The notes below the pieces were generated by a model, which had not been told where the DNA came from, did no database searches, and saw only the letters and a program-made list of their open reading frames with translations. A stretch of 44,519 nt of DNA, from the NCBI GenBank assembly GCA_001603115.1, contig LVBG01000026.1, forward strand, positions 1 through 44,519. Direction: 5' to 3'. This document shows positions 40,571-44,519 of this stretch, piece by piece (the stretch's first letter is position 1; each line of letters opens with the position of its first letter). A program made the position numbers and the translations under genes. The stretch comes from Spirochaetales bacterium Spiro_05 (GTDB lineage: Bacteria > Spirochaetota > Spirochaetia > Sphaerochaetales > Sphaerochaetaceae).

Positions 40571-41321
40571 GTTCGATTACCTCCTCTGCCAGAGCCTTAT
40601 AGGCTTTTGCTCCACTGCTTGCATTATCATACACATTGATAGGCAGTCCATGAGACGGTGCTTCGGCAATACGGACATTCCGTGGAATCATCGTCTTGAA
40701 TACCAAGGTATTGAAGAATGAACTGATATCCTCTACCACCTCATTCGCCAACTTGGTGCGTTTGCTATACATGGTGAAAAGTATTCCAAGCACTTCCAAG
40801 TCAGGATTGAGGGACTTTTTCATATTCCCTACTGTTCGCATCAGCAAATTCAAGCCTTCCATCGCAAAATACTCGCACTGCATTGGTATGATGACATGCT
40901 TGGCCCACACCATGGCATTCACGGTAACCAGTCCCAGGGAGGGAGGGCAATCACCAAGGATATAATCCCAGCCTTCTTCCAAACCGACCAAGACCCGTTT
41001 GAGAAAGAATTCACGTTCATCCTCACCAACCAATTCGATGTTCAACCCAGCCATATTAATGTTGCTCGCTATGGCATACAGGTTACGGATCGGCGTTTGT
41101 TGTATGGCATCAGCAGCACTGCACTGTCCGGCAATGACCTCATACAAGCCTGGCTTCCTCCCATCAATGGAGGTGGCACTGGTAAGGTTACCTTGGGAAT
41201 CCAGGTCAATGAGAAGAACCTTTTTTCCCTTCTGTGCCAGTGCAGATCCCAGATTCACAGCCGAGGTGGTCTTGCCAACTCCGCCTTTTTGGTTTAGAAA
41301 CAGTATCGTTTGCGCACTCAT
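40551..41321 (-). CDS. soj: Chromosome partitioning ATPase ParA (Soj)
   Basis: A 256-residue deviant-Walker ATPase driving origin segregation with ParB. The Walker A motif is QKGGVGKTTSAVNLG (residues 11-25), with the signature Lys; LLIDLDSQGN follows, and GDCPPSLGLVTVNAM is the Walker B region. The ATG at 41321 is chosen because it opens the family sequence and lies 7 nt behind TATAGT; the ORF extension to 41360 covers the promoter. It is the first gene of the operon soj-parB-PPIase-radA. Confidence 0.97.
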   Translation of the reverse strand: MSAQTILFLNQKGGVGKTTSAVNLGSALAQKGKKVLLIDLDSQGNLTSATSIDGRKPGLYEVIAGQCSAADAIQQTPIRNLYAIASNINMAGLNIELVGEDEREFFLKRVLVGLEEGWDYILGDCPPSLGLVTVNAMVWAKHVIIPMQCEYFAMEGLNLLMRTVGNMKKSLNPDLEVLGILFTMYSKRTKLANEVVEDISSFFNTLVFKTMIPRNVRIAEAPSHGLPINVYDNASSGAKAYKALAEEVIERVARNT

Positions 41322-41328
41322 ATTCGTT

Positions 41329-41357
41329 ACTATACGGAAATATCCAAGTATTGTCAC
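41329..41357 (-). promoter_or_regulatory. Leaderless-type promoter of the soj-parB-PPIase-radA operon
   Basis: On the minus strand GTGACA (41357-41352), 17 nt, TATAGT (41334-41329), then seven bases to the ATG at 41321. No ribosome-binding site is present. Confidence 0.7.
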
Positions 41358-41374
41358 CACAAAAGGCTAAGTCC

Positions 41375-41403
41375 TTGACCCTTCTTTCCCTCTATTGTAT
41401 CTT
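41375..41403 (+). promoter_or_regulatory. Promoter of the nfu gene
   Basis: TTGACC (41375-41380), 17 nt, TATCTT (41398-41403), about 26 nt before the ATG at 41430. It is divergent from the soj promoter with 17 bp between the two -35 elements. Confidence 0.75.
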
Positions 41404-41429
41404 CAAGATACCCTATGGAGGATAAATAC

Positions 41430-41657
41430 ATGGAAGATAAAGTCAAAAAGGCACTCGAGGATATCAGACCCTCGTTGCAGAATGACGGAGGAGATATTGA
41501 GTTTGTCAGCCTGGTTGGCAGTGATGTCACCGTACGCTTGAAAGGCGCATGTGCAGGTTGCCCGATGTCCCAGATGACACTCAAGAGCGGCGTAGAACGC
41601 TACCTTCGCAATTTCGTAGATCCGAAGCTTACTGTTGTAAACACCCCTGATTTCTAA
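41430..41657 (+). CDS. NifU C-terminal-domain (Nfu) iron-sulfur scaffold
   Basis: A 75-residue single-domain Nfu protein. ALEDIRPSLQNDGGDIEFV and LKGACAGCPMSQMTLKSGVE contain the family CxxC that holds a transient Fe-S cluster between two subunits for delivery to target enzymes. I use the ATG at 41430 because GGAGG lies eight bases upstream; the in-frame ATG at 41415 lies immediately before that GGAGG and lacks its own site. Monocistronic, ending in a terminator built from parS-like sequence. Confidence 0.93.
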   Translation: MEDKVKKALEDIRPSLQNDGGDIEFVSLVGSDVTVRLKGACAGCPMSQMTLKSGVERYLRNFVDPKLTVVNTPDF

Positions 41658-41681
41658 ATAATTCAGGTCCTTCGAATCATC

Positions 41682-41719
41682 AACGTTTCACGTGAAACTT
41701 TTCCGTGAAACGTTTTTTT
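41682..41719 (+). terminator. Terminator of nfu, overlapping a parS site
   Basis: AACGTTTCACG (41682-41692) pairs with CGTGAAACGTT (41704-41714), and seven Ts follow (41713-41719). The left arm is the first half of the parS site at 41684-41699. Confidence 0.85.
41684..41699. other. parS site 1
   Basis: cGTTTCACGTGAAACt contains the full 14-bp palindromic core of the conserved bacterial parS. ParB should load here. Confidence 0.95.
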
Positions 41720-41771
41720 ATGCCTCTGCAATCCTCATTACCAAATGAGTATCCTCTGGATGATGCCTTGG

Positions 41772-41787
41772 GGTTTCACGTGAAACA
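41772..41787. other. parS site 2
   Basis: gGTTTCACGTGAAACa contains the full 14-bp parS core, 88 bp after site 1. Confidence 0.95.
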
Positions 41788-41872
41788 CTCTTCCCTGCCA
41801 ACCTTTCCCCTACCCCACCATACATCATGCCTGTCTGCCCCGATCCTGTAAAGCACACGAAACCTTCATGTA

Positions 41873-41888
41873 TGTTTCACGTGAAACG
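41873..41888. other. parS site 3
   Basis: tGTTTCACGTGAAACg contains the full 14-bp parS core, 101 bp after site 2. The gene-free stretch 41658-42149 (about 490 bp) holds the three parS sites, the nfu and gyrA terminators and the hairpin at 41994. No DnaA-box cluster was recognised. Confidence 0.95.
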
Positions 41889-41993
41889 ATTGGTTTTTTG
41901 TTAGCAAATCACTAACAGGATAGAGGGAGAAGCCTGCACATTTTTCGGTTGTATCGGTTTTTTCGCAAGATTTTTCACTTAGCACACAAAATG

Positions 41994-42036
41994 GCTAAAA
42001 ACTGCATCTGGATGCGTCATTTGCAGGTTTTTAAGC
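41994..42036. other. Imperfect inverted repeat in the parS-gyrA intergenic region
   Basis: GCTAAAAACTGCA near 41995 is answered by TGCAGGTTTTTAAGC (42022-42036), giving a stem of about 13 bp with bulges. A short inner hairpin GCATC-TG-GATGC lies at 42004-42015. It could be a bidirectional terminator or part of a structured RNA. Confidence 0.4.
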
Positions 42037-42086
42037 AATGTTTCTATTAATAGTTACAGATTTGCGTGGGAGTATGGCACTGTTTT

Positions 42087-42125
42087 TTGCTTAAAAAAGA
42101 GGCTGCCCTGCAATGCAGAACAGCC
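42087..42125 (-). terminator. Terminator of gyrA
   Basis: On the minus strand GGCTGTTCTGC and GCAGGGCAGCC (arms at 42125-42115 and 42111-42101) form an 11-bp stem with one non-Watson-Crick position and a 3-nt loop, followed by TCTTTTTT. Confidence 0.88.
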
Positions 42126-42149
42126 CTTTTCAACTACTTAACAAATGTT

Positions 42150-44519
42150 TTATTCGGCGTCTGGAGCCTCAGGTACGACCTCTTCTTCGTCATCTTCAAC
42201 GACTTCGTCGGTCTCAACCTCATCATCTTCGACCATCTCCGAATCTTCTGCACTGGCCTGTTCAGGAATTTCCACTTCCTCTTCATCGTCACGTACCGTG
42301 AAGGCAATCGCTACGATGGAGTCCTTGGAAAATTTCATGCTTACCACCCTGACACCTGCAGCATTCCTGCCTTGAACCGAGATGGCTTGTACATGCACCC
42401 TGAGCGTCTGTCCCATCAGCGTTACACAGACCACATCATTCTCATCGTTCACTGAAAGCACACCGATGATATAGCTGGCCTTGCCGCCGAGGCGATAGAT
42501 CTTCTGACCCTGCGTAGCTCGTCCATGGACAGAGAAGGAGTCGAATGTCACCTGCTTGCCCTGGCCGTTCTCCGTGATCATGAGGATTCGTTTGGTATCG
42601 TCCACCTTCAACAGGCCGGCGACCTGGTCCTCATTGATCAGGCGAATGCCGCGTACACCGCGTGAGGCACGGCCCATTGCCCTCACATCACTGCAACGGA
42701 AGCGGAGGCCTCTGCCATACTTGGTGATGAGCATCACCTCATCTCCTTCCTGTACGAACTCACAGCTGAGCAACTCATCTCCCTCATCAAGGAAGAGTGC
42801 CCTGATGCCCCTGACCTTGGCATTGATGAAATTGGTAAGGGAAACCTTTTTCACCACACCCATCCTGGTAGCCATCATAAGGTATTGATCGTCGCGGAAC
42901 TCCTTGAAGCTGATGATCGAGGTAATCTTCTCGGTGGTCTCCAGCTGCAGGATATTCTTGATGCTTGTTCCCTTTGCAGTCTTGGTAGCCTCAGGAATCT
43001 CGAATACCTTCGTATAATAGGCCTTTCCGGCGTTGGTGACGAACATCACATACTCTTTGGTGGAGGCGACAAACATATGGTCGACAAAATCCCCATCCTG
43101 AAGCTTGGTGGTTCTCGTTCCCTTGCCGGCCCGCCCGTGAGCTTCGTACTCTTCGGTCGGGATACGCTTTGCAAAGCCCTTGTTGCTGATCAACACCACC
43201 ACATCCTCTTCCTTGATGAAGTCTTCCATGGTAGCCTGACCAAGCTCCTCACGTACAATCTTGGTGAGCCTTCGATCCTTGGGAGCGAGGGTGGAAGGAA
43301 GTGCCTTCACTTCAGCCTGAACCACTTTAAGAATCTTCACCTCATCAGAGAGCAGGTCCTGATAGTAGGCAATCTTCTGTTCAAGCTCACCCAACTCTTC
43401 CAATATCTTGGAGGTTTCGAGATGGCTGAGCCGTCCAAGCTTCATGTCAATGATTGCCTGAGCCTGAATGTCATCCAAGCCGAATCGCTGGACCAAGCGC
43501 TGTGCTGCAATCGTGTTGTCATCAGACTCCTTGATGATCTGAATCACCTCATCGATATTGTCCAGACCAATCTTCAAACCTCTGAGAATGTGAGCACGTT
43601 CCTGCGCCTTTCTCAGATCATAGCGGGTTCTTCTGGTAATCACCTCCTCGCGGTGGCGAATGTAGTAGACCAGCATGTCCTTGAGGTTCAGCAACTGGGG
43701 TCTGCCCTGGACAAGGGCGAGGTTGTTCACATTGAAGTTGGACTGCAGGGCAGTGCGGGCAAACAGTTGATTGAGCACGACCATGGGCTCAGAGCCCATC
43801 TTCAACTCAACCACAATGCGGATGCCCTTGCGGTCAGACTCATCACGGACAGTGGAGATCATGGGGATCGCCCCATCCTTTCTCAGGTCATCAATCTTCT
43901 TGATCAAGTCAGCCTTGTTCACCTGATAGGGAATCTCATTGAAGATGATCTGGTCATGGCCGCGATCATCGCTCTCAATCTCATAGGTTGAGCGGATGAC
44001 AATCTTTCCCCGTCCGGTGGTGAAGGCATCCTTGATGCCCTGCATACCGCAAATCACTCCTCCAGAGGGGAAATCAGGGCCCTTGATAAGCTCCATCAAC
44101 TCATCGATGGTGATATCGGGGTTGTCGATCACTGCAGAGATTGCGTCGCTGATCTCCTGCAGGTTGTGGGGAGCCATATTGGTCGCCATACCTACGGCGA
44201 TACCACTGCTCCCGTTGGCCAGAAGGAAGGGGAAAGAGGCGGGAAGAACGGTGGGCTCTGTCATGGAGTCATCGTAGTTCGGACCAAAATCCACGGTCTC
44301 TTTCTGGATATCCTGCAGCATCTCTTCGCCGATGCGGCTCATCTTTGCTTCGGTGTATCGCATTGCTGCTGCTGGATCACCGTCGATGGACCCGAAGTTT
44401 CCCTGTGGATTCACCACCGGATAGCGCAGCGAAAAGTCCTGGGCCAAGCGGACCAGGGCATCATAGACCGATGCATCCCCGTGGGGATGGTATTTACCAA
44501 GTACGTCACCGACGATACG
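42150..44519 (-). CDS. gyrA: DNA gyrase subunit A, C-terminal 789 residues (5' end beyond window)
   Basis: The frame is open to the right edge, so the N-terminus is missing. The visible part begins [20 protein letters not shown]. The catalytic Tyr lies in [10 protein letters not shown], and the coiled-coil and tower segments follow. The C-terminal beta-pinwheel has GyrA-box-like repeats ([42 protein letters not shown]), which favours GyrA over ParC. It ends in a very acidic tail of about 35 residues rich in Glu/Asp. The position equivalent to E. coli Ser83 is Ala (codon at 44472-44474), followed by Ser; the Asp87 equivalent is kept. Confidence 0.97.
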   Translation of the reverse strand, partial: RIVGDVLGKYHPHGDASVYDALVRLAQDFSLRYPVVNPQGNFGSIDGDPAAAMRYTEAKMSRIGEEMLQDIQKETVDFGPNYDDSMTEPTVLPASFPFLLANGSSGIAVGMATNMAPHNLQEISDAISAVIDNPDITIDELMELIKGPDFPSGGVICGMQGIKDAFTTGRGKIVIRSTYEIESDDRGHDQIIFNEIPYQVNKADLIKKIDDLRKDGAIPMISTVRDESDRKGIRIVVELKMGSEPMVVLNQLFARTALQSNFNVNNLALVQGRPQLLNLKDMLVYYIRHREEVITRRTRYDLRKAQERAHILRGLKIGLDNIDEVIQIIKESDDNTIAAQRLVQRFGLDDIQAQAIIDMKLGRLSHLETSKILEELGELEQKIAYYQDLLSDEVKILKVVQAEVKALPSTLAPKDRRLTKIVREELGQATMEDFIKEEDVVVLISNKGFAKRIPTEEYEAHGRAGKGTRTTKLQDGDFVDHMFVASTKEYVMFVTNAGKAYYTKVFEIPEATKTAKGTSIKNILQLETTEKITSIISFKEFRDDQYLMMATRMGVVKKVSLTNFINAKVRGIRALFLDEGDELLSCEFVQEGDEVMLITKYGRGLRFRCSDVRAMGRASRGVRGIRLINEDQVAGLLKVDDTKRILMITENGQGKQVTFDSFSVHGRATQGQKIYRLGGKASYIIGVLSVNDENDVVCVTLMGQTLRVHVQAISVQGRNAAGVRVVSMKFSKDSIVAIAFTVRDDEEEVEIPEQASAEDSEMVEDDEVETDEVVEDDEEEVVPEAPDAE

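Noticed and set aside
41658-42149. Replication origin
   Set aside because: parS sites, soj-parB and gyrA suggest proximity, but no cluster of TTATCCACA-like DnaA boxes or dnaA gene is visible, so I do not call oriC.
1-44519. CRISPR arrays, insertion sequences, prophage or integrase genes
   Set aside because: No regularly spaced repeats, transposase motifs, tRNA-bounded integrase or phage structural genes were found. The tRNA cluster shows no attachment-site duplication.

Overview
The window looks like a chromosomal segment of a free-living, fermentative, oxygen-sensitive spirochaete, most likely of the Sphaerochaeta group. This is inferred from the gene set and protein style (dnaX-ybaB-recR, a cyclophilin-FKBP fusion, flavodiiron protein, YgiQ, a pectin-type GH28 enzyme, and GyrA with Ala at the quinolone position), not from a 16S gene. 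GC content is moderate and third positions are GC-rich. Almost everything is core or metabolic chromosome: there is no insertion sequence, prophage, integrase or CRISPR array. The three parS sites beside soj-parB, with gyrA next to them, suggest that the right end lies near the replication origin.

Layout. 1-5650: C-terminus of an unknown gene, a tandem GNAT acetyltransferase, and a three-gene ferric-iron-type ABC importer whose fused permease carries an extra periplasmic domain. 5650-8010: a divergent pair of GH28 glycosidase and TIM-barrel epimerase. 8020-9850: a leftward deoC and thymidine-kinase-like operon. 9900-12370: a rightward operon of membrane-anchored Nudix hydrolase, aldo/keto reductase and YigZ, meeting a membrane M28 peptidase tail to tail. 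13840-14600: one strong promoter feeding tRNA-Ser(UGA), tRNA-Ser(GCU), tRNA-Arg(GCG), tRNA-Ser(CGA), tRNA-Ser(GGA) and the small SRP RNA. 14600-17000: a diguanylate cyclase and an M23-like lipoprotein, divergent. 17070-19690: dnaX-ybaB-recR. 19700-23130: a DjlA-like co-chaperone coupled to an (alpha/alpha)6 glycosidase, then a lipid kinase. 23160-29840: ygiQ with a MATE exporter, then nagA, a PepD-like dipeptidase and a class-I glutamine amidotransferase. 29830-35860: a papain-family lipoprotein with catalytic motifs in permuted order, a flavodiiron protein, a YgjP-like metallopeptidase, a small unknown gene and a LysO-like exporter. 35930-41320: a TraB-family membrane protein meeting the leftward operon soj-parB-PPIase-radA. 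41375-44519: nfu, a parS-bearing intergenic region, and gyrA running off the right edge.

Two observations stand out. First, at least nine genes have a -10-like hexamer ending only 6-9 nt before the start codon, seven of these with a -35-like hexamer exactly 17 nt upstream, and no Shine-Dalgarno sequence. This predicts leaderless or near-leaderless mRNAs as a routine mode here, while operon-internal genes usually have Shine-Dalgarno sequences. Second, the 849-residue lipoprotein at 29830-32379 has papain-type motifs in the order Asn (NSWG) - Gln/Cys - His rather than Gln/Cys - His - Asn, which suggests a circularly permuted cysteine peptidase.

All calls come from reading the sequence by eye. 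Family names rest on recognised motifs. Promoters and operators are pattern matches. No database search was run.
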